Shown piece after piece: positions 27,169-36,704 of a stretch of DNA of 64,000 nucleotides. Both the position numbers and the translations under genes were made by a program. Location of the stretch: positions 62,001 through 126,000 of the forward strand of contig NZ_JAGMTU010000006.1 in NCBI RefSeq assembly GCF_023703415.1, read 5' to 3'. The DNA comes from Microbacterium sp. USTB-Y. Its GTDB lineage: Bacteria; Actinomycetota; Actinomycetes; Actinomycetales; Microbacteriaceae. The notes under the pieces are model-generated. The model searched no databases. It was given only the letters and a program-made list of their open reading frames with translations, and was not told where the DNA came from. Positions within the stretch are counted from its first letter, which is position 1. Each line of letters begins with the position of its first letter.

Positions 27169-27187
27169 CGGCCCCGCGGAGACCAGA

Positions 27188-27238
27188 GCAGACGACGAAC
27201 CCGCCGGCCCTCGATGGCGCGGCGGGTTCGTCGTCTGC
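27188..27238. terminator. Bidirectional terminator between ilvA and greA
   Basis: Perfect 19-bp stem (27188-27206 with 27220-27238) and a 13-base loop between convergent genes. Confidence 0.88.
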
Positions 27239-27246
27239 GGATGCGG

Positions 27247-27735
27247 TCAGCCCGCGAAGGTCTCGACCTTCAGGATCTCGACCTGGATCGAGCGGCCGTT
27301 GGGCGCCTCGTAGGACGTCTTGTCGCCGACCTTGAGGCCCTGGATCGCGGATCCGAGCGGGCTCGCCTCGCTGTAGACGTCGAGGTCGGTGCCGCCCGCG
27401 ATCTCGCGGCTGCCGAGGAGGAAGACCTCCTCGCCGCCGGCGACCGTGGCCGTGACGACGGTCCCCGGCTCGACGATGCCACGGCTGGCCGGGGCCTCGC
27501 TGACCTTGGCCGTCTTCAGCAGGGTCTCGAGGGTGCGGATGCGCGCCTCGATCTTGCCCTGCTCGTCCTTGGCGGCGTGGTAGCCGCCGTTCTCCTTGAG
27601 ATCGCCCTCCTCGCGCGCGACCTCGATGCGCTTGGCGATCTCCTCGCGGCCGACCGTGGAGAGGTTCTCCAGCTCCGCGACAAGACGGTCGTAGGCCTCC
27701 TGCGTGAGGAAGGGGACCTGTGCGTCGTTCGACAC
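27247..27735 (-). CDS. greA: Transcription elongation factor GreA
   Basis: 162 residues. N-terminal coiled-coil finger (FLTQEAYDRLVAELENLS ... REEGDLKENGGYHAAKDEQG with the acidic tip residues) and C-terminal FKBP-like domain (VVTATVAGGEEVFLLGSRE ... SPLGSAIQGLKVGDKTSYEA). GreA enters the RNA polymerase secondary channel and stimulates transcript cleavage. GTG 27735 is chosen because AAGGAG precedes it. Confidence 0.97.
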   Translation of the reverse strand: MSNDAQVPFLTQEAYDRLVAELENLSTVGREEIAKRIEVAREEGDLKENGGYHAAKDEQGKIEARIRTLETLLKTAKVSEAPASRGIVEPGTVVTATVAGGEEVFLLGSREIAGGTDLDVYSEASPLGSAIQGLKVGDKTSYEAPNGRSIQVEILKVETFAG

Positions 27736-27829
27736 GGTGAACTCCTTGCGAATCGGATCCGGATGCAGAGCGCCCCGGATATGCCAAGACGCCCCGGCAC
27801 CTGCCGGGGCGTCGATCAACACGATGAGC

Positions 27830-28216
27830 CTAGGACACCCAGCAGGAGTTCACCAAACCGGTCGTCGCCGCCGAGACGATCGGCACGTGCTCGGTGAAGG
27901 CACGGGAGTGCTTCTCGGATCCGGGGTAGGTGACGAGGCGCCAGCCCACGATCCCGAACTCCTCGTCCTGCGCCTCCACGATGCAGTGCACGGGCCGGTT
28001 CGGGGGCGCGGTGATCTGGAAGGACACCGTGACGCTGTGATCGTCGACGAGGTGGAAGCCCGTTCCCGTCACGTCGACGGTGTCGGCCGATCCCTGCCAG
28101 GTCCACCAGCCGAACACGCCGACGACGACCGCGGCGACGGCGATGGCGAGGATCATCGGAAGGCGCCGACGGGGTCCGCGACCGTAGCGCTCGTCGAGCT
28201 GGGCGGGGGTCGTCAC
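27830..28216 (-). CDS. DUF4307 membrane protein
   Basis: 128 residues. A short cytoplasmic N-terminus (TTPAQLDERYGRGPRRR), one membrane helix (about residues 21-41) and an extracytoplasmic immunoglobulin-like region with a Cys pair (HCIVEAQDEEFGIVGWRLV and VNSCWVS) that may be disulphide-bonded. Function unknown; located next to greA in many actinobacteria. GTG 28216 fits the family opening; ATG 28228 is the alternative and neither has a clear ribosome site. Confidence 0.82.
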   Translation of the reverse strand: MTTPAQLDERYGRGPRRRLPMILAIAVAAVVVGVFGWWTWQGSADTVDVTGTGFHLVDDHSVTVSFQITAPPNRPVHCIVEAQDEEFGIVGWRLVTYPGSEKHSRAFTEHVPIVSAATTGLVNSCWVS

Positions 28217-28370
28217 GGCGGGGTGCATCCGATCGTTAGGCTTGAGGTTCCAGGTTATCCCGCGCAGGGCCTCCGCCCGAACGCGGCCGACCACCTCGAG
28301 AGCCCCGTACCCGAAGGGCTCGAGTCCGCAGGCCGATCGGCCCGGAGGGGTGAAGACGAAAGGCGTTCTG

Positions 28371-28622
28371 ATGATCGAGGCGATCCTCGCTGCGGCGGCC
28401 ACCCCCACCCCCACCCCCACGGTCGACCCGAACCTGGTCACCCCGGGGCCGGTGGGCTTCGTGATCGTCGCGGTGGTCGTCGTGTTCGCCGCCCTCCTCA
28501 TCTGGGACATGCAGCGCCGCATCCGGCGCGTGCGCTACCGCGAAGAGGTCCGTGCCGAGCTCGACGCCGAGGAGGCGGCGACGAACGGCGACGGCGCGGG
28601 AGAGGCCGACCCGAAGGCCTGA
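28371..28622 (+). CDS. Small single-pass membrane protein
   Basis: 83 residues: a Thr/Pro-rich N-terminus (TPTPTPTVDPNLVTPGPVG), one membrane helix (GFVIVAVVVVFAALLIWDM) and a basic-then-acidic cytoplasmic tail (RRIRRVRYREEVRAELDAEE). Similar short proteins occur between DUF4307 and TrhA genes in Microbacteriaceae; function unknown. ATG 28371 has AAAGG about eight bases upstream. Confidence 0.72.
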   Translation: MIEAILAAAATPTPTPTVDPNLVTPGPVGFVIVAVVVVFAALLIWDMQRRIRRVRYREEVRAELDAEEAATNGDGAGEADPKA

Positions 28623-28642
28623 CCTCGGCGAGGCGATCGGAC

Positions 28643-29377
28643 TCAGCCGGGAATCCCCAGCGAGGGCTGCAGCGGCGCCAGCGAGATGAGCAGGCACGCG
28701 GTCCAGTGGCAGAGGAAGGCGAGCACCGTGCACACGTGGAAGATCTCGTGGAAGCCGAACCGCCCGGGCCACGGGTTGGGCTTCTTCAGCGCGTAGACGA
28801 TCGCGCCGCCGGTGTAGAGCAGTCCGCCGACGCAGACCAGGACCATCATCGCGACGTTCGCCTGCACCAGGTCCACCATGTACATCACGGCGGCCCAGCC
28901 GAGCAGGAGGTACAGCGCGACGTAGAGCCAGCGCGGCGCGTTGATCCAGAACACCCGGAACAGGATCCCGAGCAGCGCTCCGGACCAGACCACGATCAGG
29001 AGCAGCGCGCCCTTGCCGGGCGGCAGCGCGAGGACCGCGAGCGGGGTGTACGTGCCGGCGATGAGCAGGAGGATGTTGGCGTGGTCGATCCGCTTGAGGA
29101 TCGACTTGGTCCGCGGCTTCCAGTTGAAGCGGTGGTAGAGCGCGGAGTTGCCGAACAGCAGCATCGAGGTGGCGGTGAACACGACCGCGGCCCATTTGGC
29201 GGGCGCGCCCTGCGCCAGGACGATGAGCACGATGCCCGCGGCGACTGCGACGGGGAAGGTGCCCGCGTGGATCCAGCCGCGCCAGGTCGGCTTGAGCTCG
29301 ACCTGCGCATCGACGGTGGCCGCCTCCATGAGAGGCAGCTCGGGCACTTCGGCAGCGGTTCGGGTCGCTCTGCGCAT
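28643..29377 (-). CDS. trhA: Hemolysin III / PAQR family membrane protein (TrhA)
   Basis: 244 residues with seven membrane helices. Family motifs: LFGNSALYHRF, then IDHANILLLIAGTYTPLAV, and FGFHEIFHVCTVLAFLCHW; the conserved His and Asp residues form the PAQR zinc site. Bacterial members help control membrane fluidity. The ATG has TAGCAT exactly six bases upstream (leaderless). It is divergent from the isoprenyl transferase gene, a pairing common in actinobacteria. Confidence 0.94.
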   Translation of the reverse strand: MRRATRTAAEVPELPLMEAATVDAQVELKPTWRGWIHAGTFPVAVAAGIVLIVLAQGAPAKWAAVVFTATSMLLFGNSALYHRFNWKPRTKSILKRIDHANILLLIAGTYTPLAVLALPPGKGALLLIVVWSGALLGILFRVFWINAPRWLYVALYLLLGWAAVMYMVDLVQANVAMMVLVCVGGLLYTGGAIVYALKKPNPWPGRFGFHEIFHVCTVLAFLCHWTACLLISLAPLQPSLGIPG

Positions 29378-29481
29378 GCTTGCATGCTAGGCCGCCCCGC
29401 ATGCCGCGAGCCGTACATATCCCGAGCGCGACATGGGCACCCGCACATCGCGGGGCGCCGTGCGCGCGGTAGCGTATTCAC

Positions 29482-30267
29482 GTGAGCGCACGGTCCGATC
29501 AGCCAGGGAGCGGCCCCCTCTATCGGCTGTACACCCGACGGCTGCGGCGGAGGCTCGACCCGTCGACCGTGCCGCACCACATCGCCATGATGATCGACGG
29601 CAACCGCCGCTGGGCGCGACAGCTCGGCTACGCGACTCCGGCGCACGGGCATCGGGCGGGGGCCGCGAAGATGCACGAGTTCCTGGGGTGGTGCGACGAG
29701 CTCGGGATCGGCGTGGTGTCGCTGTATCTGCTCTCCGCGGACAACCTGCGAAAGCGCGACTCCGCCGAGCTCGCCGACCTCATCGAGATCATCGGAGAGC
29801 TCGCCGACGCCCTCTCGCGCGAGGGCAACTGGCGGGTCAAGCATGTCGGCCGCGCCGAGATCCTCCCGCCCGAACTGGCGCGGGTGCTGGCCGACGCCGA
29901 GGAGCGCACCCGCACGCACACGGGCCTGCACGTCAACCTCGCGGTCGGCTACGGCGGGCGCAACGAGATCGTCGACGCCGTGCGGTCGATCCTCGCCCAG
30001 CACGACGCCTCGGGCGGCACGATGGAGGATCTCGCCGCGCATCTCACGCCCGAGATGATCGGCGAGCACCTGTACACCGGGGGCCAGCCGGATCCGGATC
30101 TCGTGATCCGCACGAGCGGCGAGCAGCGGCTCAGCGACTTCCTGCTCTGGCAGAGCGCGCACAGCGAGTTCTACTTCGTGGAGGCGCTGGGGCCGGACCT
30201 CCGTCAGGTCGACTTCCTGCGCGCGATCCGGGACTACGCCGACCGCGACCGGCGCTTCGGGCGCTGA
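29482..30267 (+). CDS. uppS: Isoprenyl (cis-prenyl) transferase
   Basis: 261 residues of the cis-prenyltransferase fold. Seen: PHHIAMMIDGNRRWARQLGY with the catalytic Asp, GHRAGAAKM, SLYLLSADNLRKR, and the C-terminal DLVIRTSGEQRLSDFLLWQS signature binding isopentenyl diphosphate. Products are Z-polyprenyl diphosphates for lipid-carrier synthesis; the neighbourhood with TrhA resembles the mycobacterial short-chain Z-farnesyl enzyme locus, so the chain length is open. GTG start with TAGCGT six bases upstream. Confidence 0.95.
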   Translation: MSARSDQPGSGPLYRLYTRRLRRRLDPSTVPHHIAMMIDGNRRWARQLGYATPAHGHRAGAAKMHEFLGWCDELGIGVVSLYLLSADNLRKRDSAELADLIEIIGELADALSREGNWRVKHVGRAEILPPELARVLADAEERTRTHTGLHVNLAVGYGGRNEIVDAVRSILAQHDASGGTMEDLAAHLTPEMIGEHLYTGGQPDPDLVIRTSGEQRLSDFLLWQSAHSEFYFVEALGPDLRQVDFLRAIRDYADRDRRFGR

Positions 30268-30295
30268 CGTCGATCGGCCGTGTCAGACTGGCCGG

Positions 30296-31420
30296 ATGCG
30301 CGCCATCGACCAGTACACGGACACCTTCGGCGAGCAGCCCGGATACCTGGACTGGGCCGCGTTCGGGCCGATGTCCCCCGGGGCGGCGACCGCGCTGCGC
30401 GACACCGCCGCGCTGCTCGCGACCGGGCGGAGAGCCGATGTCGATGCGGCGTCGGCGGCCGGCGTCGCCGCGCGCACCGGAGTCGCCGACCTGCTCGGCG
30501 CCGCGTCCGACGAGGTCACGCTGCATCCCTCGTCGACCCATGCGCTGCAGCAGGCGCTCGCCGGGCTGGACGGCGCCGTCATCGCCTCCGCCGCGGAGTT
30601 CCCGAGCGTGACGATCACCCTCGACCGCGCCGCGGCGGCCGCCCAGGGGCGCCTTCTGCCGCGCTGGATCTCGCCGGCCCGGACCCGCGTGACCCCCGGC
30701 GCCGTCGCCGAGGCGCTCGATCCGGCGGTGTCCGCCCTCGTCGTGAGCCACGTGGACTTCCGCTCCGGCTATCGCGCCGACCTCGCCGCGCTGCGCGAGG
30801 TGCTCGGTCCCGATCGGCTGCTGATCGTCGATGCCGTGCAGTCGTTCGGCGTGGTGGACGAGGACTGGTCCGTGGCCGATGTCGTCGTCGGGCACGGGTA
30901 CAAGTGGCTGAGAGCGGGGCGCGGCACCGGTTTCGCACGGTTCGGCGACGCCGCGCGGGAGCGGATCCGCCCGGTGCTGAGCGGCCGGATCGCGACCGCG
31001 GCGGACGGCCTGCCCACCGATGCGCTCCCCGCGCCCGTCGCCTCCGCGCAGGCCTTCGCCGTGAGCGCGCCGGATCCCCTGGCGGCCGCCCGGCTCGCCG
31101 CGGCCGCGACGGAGATCCGCGGCGCCGGCGTCGCCGCTGTCGCCGCGGCGCTTGCGGACCGCGTCGACGCCGTGCTCGCCATCGCCGACCGGCACCGGAT
31201 CCCGGTGGCCTCGCCACGCGGCGAGGCCGAGCGCGCGGGGATCGTGGTGCTCGAGGTCGCCCGGCCGGAGGAGCTCGGCGCGGCGTTGGCCGCCGCGGGC
31301 GTCGATGTGACCCAGCGCGCCGGGACGGTGCGCGTCTCTCCGCACGCGGGCACGTCGGAGGACACCCTCGCGATGCTCGACGCGGCGCTGGCCGGCGCTC
31401 AGGAGTTCATCGGCTCTTAA
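30296..31420 (+). CDS. Class V aminotransferase-like PLP enzyme
   Basis: 374 residues of the aminotransferase V/cysteine-desulphurase fold. Seen: VTLHPSSTHALQQAL, SHVDFRSGYRADL, LLIVDAVQSFGVVDED with the PLP Asp, and the Schiff-base lysine Lys203 in GHGYKWLRAGRGTGF. No cysteine-desulphurase active-site Cys loop is evident, so an aminotransferase or kynureninase-like activity is more likely; the substrate is unknown. It follows uppS by 28 bases; CAGACT six bases before the ATG is a near match to the local -10. Confidence 0.85.
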   Translation: MRAIDQYTDTFGEQPGYLDWAAFGPMSPGAATALRDTAALLATGRRADVDAASAAGVAARTGVADLLGAASDEVTLHPSSTHALQQALAGLDGAVIASAAEFPSVTITLDRAAAAAQGRLLPRWISPARTRVTPGAVAEALDPAVSALVVSHVDFRSGYRADLAALREVLGPDRLLIVDAVQSFGVVDEDWSVADVVVGHGYKWLRAGRGTGFARFGDAARERIRPVLSGRIATAADGLPTDALPAPVASAQAFAVSAPDPLAAARLAAAATEIRGAGVAAVAAALADRVDAVLAIADRHRIPVASPRGEAERAGIVVLEVARPEELGAALAAAGVDVTQRAGTVRVSPHAGTSEDTLAMLDAALAGAQEFIGS

Positions 31421-31576
31421 CCTTCAACCACGCGTGTCGCGGATGCGCCGGGGTGCGGGGAAGTCGTACGGTCATGGCATCGGACACGGCGTCCGATCGA
31501 GTCGGCCTCAAGGATCGCGACTCGTGGCCCTGGCCGACTCGCCTAGTTCCGGGAATCCCCGGGTCGGGAGAGGGTC

Positions 31577-32989
31577 GTGGCCGCACGTACCGCACTGAAC
31601 AGCAGCACTCGCACCAGCGCCGTGAACGCCGCCGGCGAAGCGGCAGGACCTGCCGTCGACGAGACGGCGGGATCTCGAGGAGGGGCAGCGCCCGATCAGG
31701 ATCTGAAGACGTACGTGCTCGACACGTCCGTGCTGCTGTCGGATCCGCAGGCGTTCTTCCGCTTCGCCGAGCACTCCATCGTCCTGCCGGTCGTCGTGAT
31801 CGGCGAGCTGGAGGGCAAGCGCCACGATCCCGAGCTCGGATACTTCGCCCGGCGGGCCCTCCGCCATCTCGACGAGCTGCGCGTCGAGCACGGCCGGCTC
31901 GACTTCCCGGTGCCCATCGGCGACGGCGGCACCCTGCGCGTCGAGCTCAACAACACCGACCTCTCGGTGTTGCCGAGCGGCATCCGCCTCGGAGACAACG
32001 ACAGCCGGATCCTCGCCGTCGCGATGCACCTCGCCGACGACGGGCAGGACGTCACCGTCGTCTCGAAGGACCTGCCGATGCGCGTCAAGGCGGCGTCGCT
32101 GGGCATCAACGCCGAGGAGTACCTGGCCGAGCAGGCCGTGGACTCGGGCTGGACCGGGATCAGCTCGATCTCGCTCTCCGGCGATGAGATGAGCGACCTG
32201 TACGAGAGCGAGGTCGGCACGAGCGAGGAGGCGCTCGGTCTCCCCGTGAACACCGGGCTCATCATCCACTCCGAGCGGGGCTCCGCCCTCGGTCGCGTCA
32301 CGGGGGACGGCGAGTACGCGCTCGTCCGCGGCGACCGCGAGGTGTTCGGCCTGCACGGGCGCTCGGCCGAGCAGCGCATCGCGATCGACCTGCTCCTCGA
32401 CCCCGAGGTCGGGATCGTCTCGCTCGGCGGACGCGCGGGCACCGGCAAGTCGGCCCTCGCCCTGTGCGCCGGGCTCGAGGCGGTGCTGGAGCGGCAGCAG
32501 CAGAAGAAGATCATCGTCTTCCGCCCGCTGTTCGCCGTGGGCGGTCAGGAGCTCGGCTACCTGCCCGGCGACAAGGACGAGAAGATGAGCCCGTGGGGGC
32601 AGGCGGTGTTCGACACGCTCGGATCCGTCGTCTCCGGAAACGTCGTGGAGGAGATCGTGGCGCGCGGGATGCTCGAGGTGCTCCCGCTCACGCACATCCG
32701 CGGACGTTCGCTGCACGACGCGTTCGTGATCGTCGACGAGGCGCAGTCGCTCGAGCGCAACGTGCTGCTCACCGTGCTGAGCCGGATGGGCCAGAACTCG
32801 CGCGTCGTGCTCACCCACGACGTCGGGCAGCGCGACAACCTGCGCGTCGGACGGCACGACGGCATCGCGAGCGTGATCGAGTCCCTCAAGGGGCACGACC
32901 TCTTCGGGCACGTCACGCTGCAGCGCTCCGAGCGGTCGGCGATCGCAGCCCTCGTCACCGAGCTCCTGGAGGTCGGCGAGCTCAGCTGA
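31577..32989 (+). CDS. PhoH-like ATPase with N-terminal PIN domain (PhoH2)
   Basis: 470 residues. N-terminal PIN nuclease domain: [19 protein letters not shown] and later [13 protein letters not shown] with conserved acidic residues. C-terminal PhoH helicase-like domain: Walker [11 protein letters not shown] (about residue 290) and Walker [16 protein letters not shown], then [18 protein letters not shown] sensor sequences (here [14 protein letters not shown]). PhoH2 proteins unwind and cut RNA. The GTG has GGGAG six bases upstream. A 21-bp perfect hairpin follows. Confidence 0.95.
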   Translation: MAARTALNSSTRTSAVNAAGEAAGPAVDETAGSRGGAAPDQDLKTYVLDTSVLLSDPQAFFRFAEHSIVLPVVVIGELEGKRHDPELGYFARRALRHLDELRVEHGRLDFPVPIGDGGTLRVELNNTDLSVLPSGIRLGDNDSRILAVAMHLADDGQDVTVVSKDLPMRVKAASLGINAEEYLAEQAVDSGWTGISSISLSGDEMSDLYESEVGTSEEALGLPVNTGLIIHSERGSALGRVTGDGEYALVRGDREVFGLHGRSAEQRIAIDLLLDPEVGIVSLGGRAGTGKSALALCAGLEAVLERQQQKKIIVFRPLFAVGGQELGYLPGDKDEKMSPWGQAVFDTLGSVVSGNVVEEIVARGMLEVLPLTHIRGRSLHDAFVIVDEAQSLERNVLLTVLSRMGQNSRVVLTHDVGQRDNLRVGRHDGIASVIESLKGHDLFGHVTLQRSERSAIAALVTELLEVGELS

Positions 32990-33045
32990 GAACGGGGCGG
33001 GCCGGGTTCGGGAGCCGAACTCAGGCCAGAGCTCATCGGATGGCG

Positions 33046-33092
33046 TGAATCAGGTCGGATCCGGGCTTCCGGCCCGGATCCGACCTGATTCA
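33046..33092. terminator. Long hairpin after the PhoH gene
   Basis: Perfect 21-bp stem (33046-33066 with 33072-33092), loop TTCCG. Unusually long; lies about 55 bases after the stop and ahead of the ASCH gene. No T-run. Confidence 0.75.
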
Positions 33093-33146
33093 GGCACGGG
33101 GTGACGCCGTCATCCTCCCTTGCGCGGGCGGACCTAGGCTGGAGCC

Positions 33147-33566
33147 GTGACCTCGATCGATGACCTCCCCGTCTCCGAGTACGCCTTCCCCGGACCTCTG
33201 CGCGACAGGCTGATCGCGGCGATCCTGGGCGGGGAGAAGACCGCGACGACGAGCCTCGTGGCCGATTACGAGCTCGAGGGCGAGGCACTGCCGTCCGTCG
33301 GCGATCGTGCGGCGATCGTGGACTCAGCCGGTGAACGGATCGCGGTCGAGGAGATCACCGACGTGCGGGTCGCCTGCGTCGGCGACGTGGATCTCGCTCA
33401 TGCGGTCGCCGAGGGCGAGGGCTTCGAGACGGTCGCCGCGTGGCGCGCCGGTCACGAGCGCTTCTGGCACGGCGCCGAGTACCGCTCGGCCATCGGCGAT
33501 CCGTCCTTCACGGTCGACGACGGCACCCCCGCCGTGCTCGTCCGCTTCCGCGTCCTGCCGGCCTGA
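33147..33566 (+). CDS. ASCH domain protein
   Basis: 139 residues, an ASCH (PUA-like) fold expected to bind RNA. Seen: YAFPGPLRDRLIAAILGGEK then TATTSLVADYE (the GxKxxT-like opening), VGDRAAIVDSAGERIAVEEI and a tail with FWHGAEYRSAIGDPSFTVDD. Function unknown, possibly translation-linked. GTG start with TAGGCT exactly six bases upstream. Confidence 0.88.
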   Translation: MTSIDDLPVSEYAFPGPLRDRLIAAILGGEKTATTSLVADYELEGEALPSVGDRAAIVDSAGERIAVEEITDVRVACVGDVDLAHAVAEGEGFETVAAWRAGHERFWHGAEYRSAIGDPSFTVDDGTPAVLVRFRVLPA

Positions 33567-33614
33567 CGCGCTTCGCGTCGGCGGCCCGAGGCCCGCACGG
33601 CCCGCCGGAGACGA

Positions 33615-33649
33615 CGGATGCCGCGGCCCCGAGGGGACCGCGGCATCCG
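33615..33649. terminator. Bidirectional terminator between ASCH and fumC
   Basis: 12-bp stem (33615-33626 with 33638-33649), extendable inward by CCCC/GGGG with a bulged A, between convergent genes. Confidence 0.8.
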
Positions 33650-33665
33650 CGTGAGGGATCCGGGA

Positions 33666-35087
33666 TCAGCCGGCGTGCGTCATCGAGAGCAGGTCGAGCT
33701 TGGCGTCGAGCTCCTCGAGGGTGATCTCCCCGCGCTCCACGTAGCCGAGGTCGATCACGGCGTCGCGGACGGTGATGCCCTGGGCGACGGCGTGCTTCGC
33801 GATCTTCGCCGCGGCCTCGTAGCCGATGACCTTGTTCAGCGGCGTGACGATCGACGGGCTCATGCCCGCGAACGCGGCGGCGCGCTCGACGTTGGCCTGC
33901 AGGCCGTCGACGGTCTTGTCGGCGAGCACGCGCACGGCGTTCGAGAGCAGGCGGATCGACTCGAGCAGCGCGGTGCCCATGACGGGGATCGCGACGTTGA
34001 GCTCGAACGAGCCGGAGGCGCCGGCCCATGCGACGGTCGCGTCGTTGCCGATCACGCGCGCGCACACCATCAGGGTCGCCTCGGGGATGACCGGGTTGAC
34101 CTTGCCCGGCATGATCGAGGAGCCCGGCTGCAGGTCGGGGATGTGCAGTTCGCCGAGGCCGGTGTTGGGGCCCGAGCCCATCCAGCGCAGGTCGTTGTTG
34201 ATCTTGGTCAGCGAGACCGCGATCGTGCGCAGTGCACCCGACGCCTCGACGAGGCCGTCGCGGTTCGCCTGGGCCTCGAAGTGGTCCTTGGCCTCGGTGA
34301 TCGGCAGCTCGGTCTCGGCGGCGAGCAGGGCGATGACCTTCTGCGGGAAGCCGAGCGGGGTGTTGATGCCGGTGCCGACCGCGGTGCCGCCGAGCGGGAC
34401 CTCGGCGACGCGGGGGAGGGCCGCCTGCACGCGCTCGATGCCGAGGCGGATCTGGCGGGCGTAGCCGCCGAACTCCTGGCCGAGGGTGACCGGGGTGGCG
34501 TCCATGAGGTGGGTGCGGCCGGACTTGACCGCGTCCTTCCACAACTCCGCCTTCGCCTCGAGGGCCACCGCGAGGTGGTCGAGCGAGGGGATGAGGGTGT
34601 CGATGAGCGCCTGGGTGACGGCGATGTGCACCGAGGTCGGGAACACGTCATTCGAGGACTGCGAGGCGTTCACGTGGTCGTTCGGGTGCACCGTCGCGCC
34701 CAGGATCCGGGTCGCGAGGGTCGCGAGCACTTCGTTCATGTTCATGTTCGAGGAGGTGCCGGATCCGGTCTGGTACGTGTCGACGGGGAACTCGCCGTCG
34801 TGCTTGCCCGCGGCGACCTCGTCCGCGGCCTGGGCGATCGCATCGGCGATGGCGCCGTCCAGGGTGCCGAGCTCCTTGTTCGCGAGCGCCGCGGCCTTCT
34901 TGATCCGGGCGAGCGCCGCGATCTGCGTCGACTCCAGCCCCTTGCCCGAGATCGGGAAGTTCTCGACGGCGCGCTGCGTCTGGGCTCCGTAGAGCGCGTT
35001 CACGGGCACGCGCACCTCGCCCATGGTGTCGTGCTCGATGCGGTACTGCAGCGAGTTCTCGCCGCTCCGCTGGTGTGTGTCGGTCAC
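33666..35087 (-). CDS. fumC: Class II fumarate hydratase
   Basis: 473 residues. TCA-cycle enzyme interconverting fumarate and malate. Seen: [35 protein letters not shown], the substrate segment [18 protein letters not shown] and the family signature [18 protein letters not shown] 35087 is preceded by GGAGGA six bases upstream. It is the last gene of a minus-strand run from xseA, 41 bases after the carbonic anhydrase gene. Confidence 0.97.
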   Translation of the reverse strand: MTDTHQRSGENSLQYRIEHDTMGEVRVPVNALYGAQTQRAVENFPISGKGLESTQIAALARIKKAAALANKELGTLDGAIADAIAQAADEVAAGKHDGEFPVDTYQTGSGTSSNMNMNEVLATLATRILGATVHPNDHVNASQSSNDVFPTSVHIAVTQALIDTLIPSLDHLAVALEAKAELWKDAVKSGRTHLMDATPVTLGQEFGGYARQIRLGIERVQAALPRVAEVPLGGTAVGTGINTPLGFPQKVIALLAAETELPITEAKDHFEAQANRDGLVEASGALRTIAVSLTKINNDLRWMGSGPNTGLGELHIPDLQPGSSIMPGKVNPVIPEATLMVCARVIGNDATVAWAGASGSFELNVAIPVMGTALLESIRLLSNAVRVLADKTVDGLQANVERAAAFAGMSPSIVTPLNKVIGYEAAAKIAKHAVAQGITVRDAVIDLGYVERGEITLEELDAKLDLLSMTHAG

Positions 35088-35128
35088 TGCTGTTCCTCCA
35101 GTTGTGCCGGGGTGATGTGGGGGGATGT

Positions 35129-35779
35129 TCAGGGGAGGTCGCCGAGACCCGCGGTGACGACGGGCACGGCCGTGCCCTCGTTCAGCCGGTAGTTCGCGCC
35201 GACGATGCCGAGACGGCCCTCCGTCACGGCCTGGGCGATGAGCTCGGAGGACTGCAGCAGATCGTGCACGGTGTTGCGCAGGTGCTCCTGGCCGACGAGC
35301 TCGGGATCGATGTCGGCCACGGTGGATCCGCCCTGCTCGGAGAGCACCTTGCGTGCTGCGGGGACGATCGGCGCCACGAGCTTCCAGATGTGCGGCGGCA
35401 GCGGGGCCGCGTCGATGGCGGTGCCGTCGATCGCCGCGCGCACGGCGCCGCAGCTGTCGTGCGCGAGGACGACGATGAGCGGCACACCGAGGACGGCGAC
35501 CGCGTACTCGAGGCTCGCGACGATCGACTCGCCGATCACCTGACCGGCGTTGCGCACGACGAAGAGGTCGCCGAGGCCCTTGTCGAAGATGATCTCCGCC
35601 GCCAGGCGCGAATCGGAGCAGCCGAACAGCGTCGCCATCGGCGCCTGCCCGTCCACGAGTTCGTGACGCTTGCCGACGTCCTGGTTCGGGTGCTGGGGCG
35701 TGCCGGCGACGAACCGCCGGTTCCCCTCGCTCATGAGCCGCCAGGCCTCGTCGGGGGTCAGAGTGCTGTTACCGGTCAT
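35129..35779 (-). CDS. Beta-class carbonic anhydrase
   Basis: 216 residues. Zinc ligands are visible as [11 protein letters not shown] (Cys, with the Asp-Arg dyad) and LAHDSCGAV (His, Cys). It hydrates CO2 to bicarbonate, supplying carboxylases. The start overlaps the DUF4245 stop by four bases (ATGA), so translation is coupled. Its location between DUF4245 and fumC is a recurring actinobacterial arrangement. Confidence 0.95.
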   Translation of the reverse strand: MTGNSTLTPDEAWRLMSEGNRRFVAGTPQHPNQDVGKRHELVDGQAPMATLFGCSDSRLAAEIIFDKGLGDLFVVRNAGQVIGESIVASLEYAVAVLGVPLIVVLAHDSCGAVRAAIDGTAIDAAPLPPHIWKLVAPIVPAARKVLSEQGGSTVADIDPELVGQEHLRNTVHDLLQSSELIAQAVTEGRLGIVGANYRLNEGTAVPVVTAGLGDLP

Positions 35780-36429
35780 CGTCCGCTTCCGAGTTCGTCG
35801 ATCTGGGGGCTGATCTTCGCCACGAGTTCCGCCGTGCCGGCCTTGCCGAGCGCGCCGTAGACCAGGACGTAGTCCTTGCCGACCTGCGTTCCGAGGGCGT
35901 AGTTGATGTTCGCCGACTCGTCGGGGCGCGAGATCACGTACTCGTCCCAGGCGCGTCCGCCGATGGTCACGGTGTTCTTCGAAGCCGTGCCGCGCAGCGG
36001 CGTGAGCGCCCAGTCGGCGTCGGCGTCGAAGGCCTGCGCGATGTGCGCGTAGCCGCGGGCGTCATCGGCCTGCGGGGCGATGGTGATGTCCCACACGATC
36101 GGCTTGCCGTCGACCAGGACGGCCTTGTTCACACGCCAGTTGTTGGGCGGCGTCGGAAGCAGCACGGGGCGGTTCAGACTGCTCTGCGCGTTCCTGGCCG
36201 CGGCGGGGAGGTCGACGGCGTTGGTGCCGGTGAAGTCGCCGCGCGGCACGATCAGCACGATGAGCAGCACGACGCCCACGGTGGCGATGAGGGCGGCGAT
36301 GAGGCCGCGGAAGGTCTGGCTGCCCCGGTAGGCGGCCGACGACGCCGCCTTGCGGTCGGCCGTCTCCTGCGCGGTCTCCGGGCGCCCCAGCTCGGCGACG
36401 ACGGGCGGCTGTTTCGGTGCGCGGCTCAT
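35776..36429 (-). CDS. DUF4245 membrane-anchored protein
   Basis: 217 residues: cytoplasmic N-terminus, one membrane helix (about residues 42-62, [20 protein letters not shown]) and an extracytoplasmic domain with [20 protein letters not shown] and [20 protein letters not shown]. Function unknown; the family is almost confined to actinobacteria. Both ends overlap neighbours by four bases (xseB upstream, carbonic anhydrase downstream). Confidence 0.88.
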   Translation of the reverse strand: MSRAPKQPPVVAELGRPETAQETADRKAASSAAYRGSQTFRGLIAALIATVGVVLLIVLIVPRGDFTGTNAVDLPAAARNAQSSLNRPVLLPTPPNNWRVNKAVLVDGKPIVWDITIAPQADDARGYAHIAQAFDADADWALTPLRGTASKNTVTIGGRAWDEYVISRPDESANINYALGTQVGKDYVLVYGALGKAGTAELVAKISPQIDELGSGR

Positions 36430-36695
36430 CGTCCGGCCTCCTCGGACTCGGCGTGCGAGCGCGCGGAGTCGAGGCGGCGCTTCGCACCCAGCAGCCACTC
36501 CTCGCAGCGTGCAGCGAGCGCTTCGCCGCGCTCCCACAGCGTGAGCGACTGCTCGAGCGTGGGCGCGCCCTGCTCGAGCTCGGCGACGACGCGGACCAGC
36601 TCGTCCCTGGCCTGCTCGAAGCTGAGAGAAGCCGGATCGGCGACGGTCGGCGCAGAGGTCCCTGCGGAGGCGGACGGCTCGTTCGACACAGTCAC
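36426..36695 (-). CDS. xseB: Exodeoxyribonuclease VII small subunit
   Basis: 89 residues; a Ser/Ala-rich lead and then the small helical XseB domain [42 protein letters not shown]. It coats the XseA tail and is needed for single-strand DNA digestion. GTG start with GGAGG; nine bases after the xseA stop and overlapping DUF4245. Confidence 0.95.
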   Translation of the reverse strand: MTVSNEPSASAGTSAPTVADPASLSFEQARDELVRVVAELEQGAPTLEQSLTLWERGEALAARCEEWLLGAKRRLDSARSHAESEEAGR

Positions 36696-36704
36696 GCCTC
36701 CATC

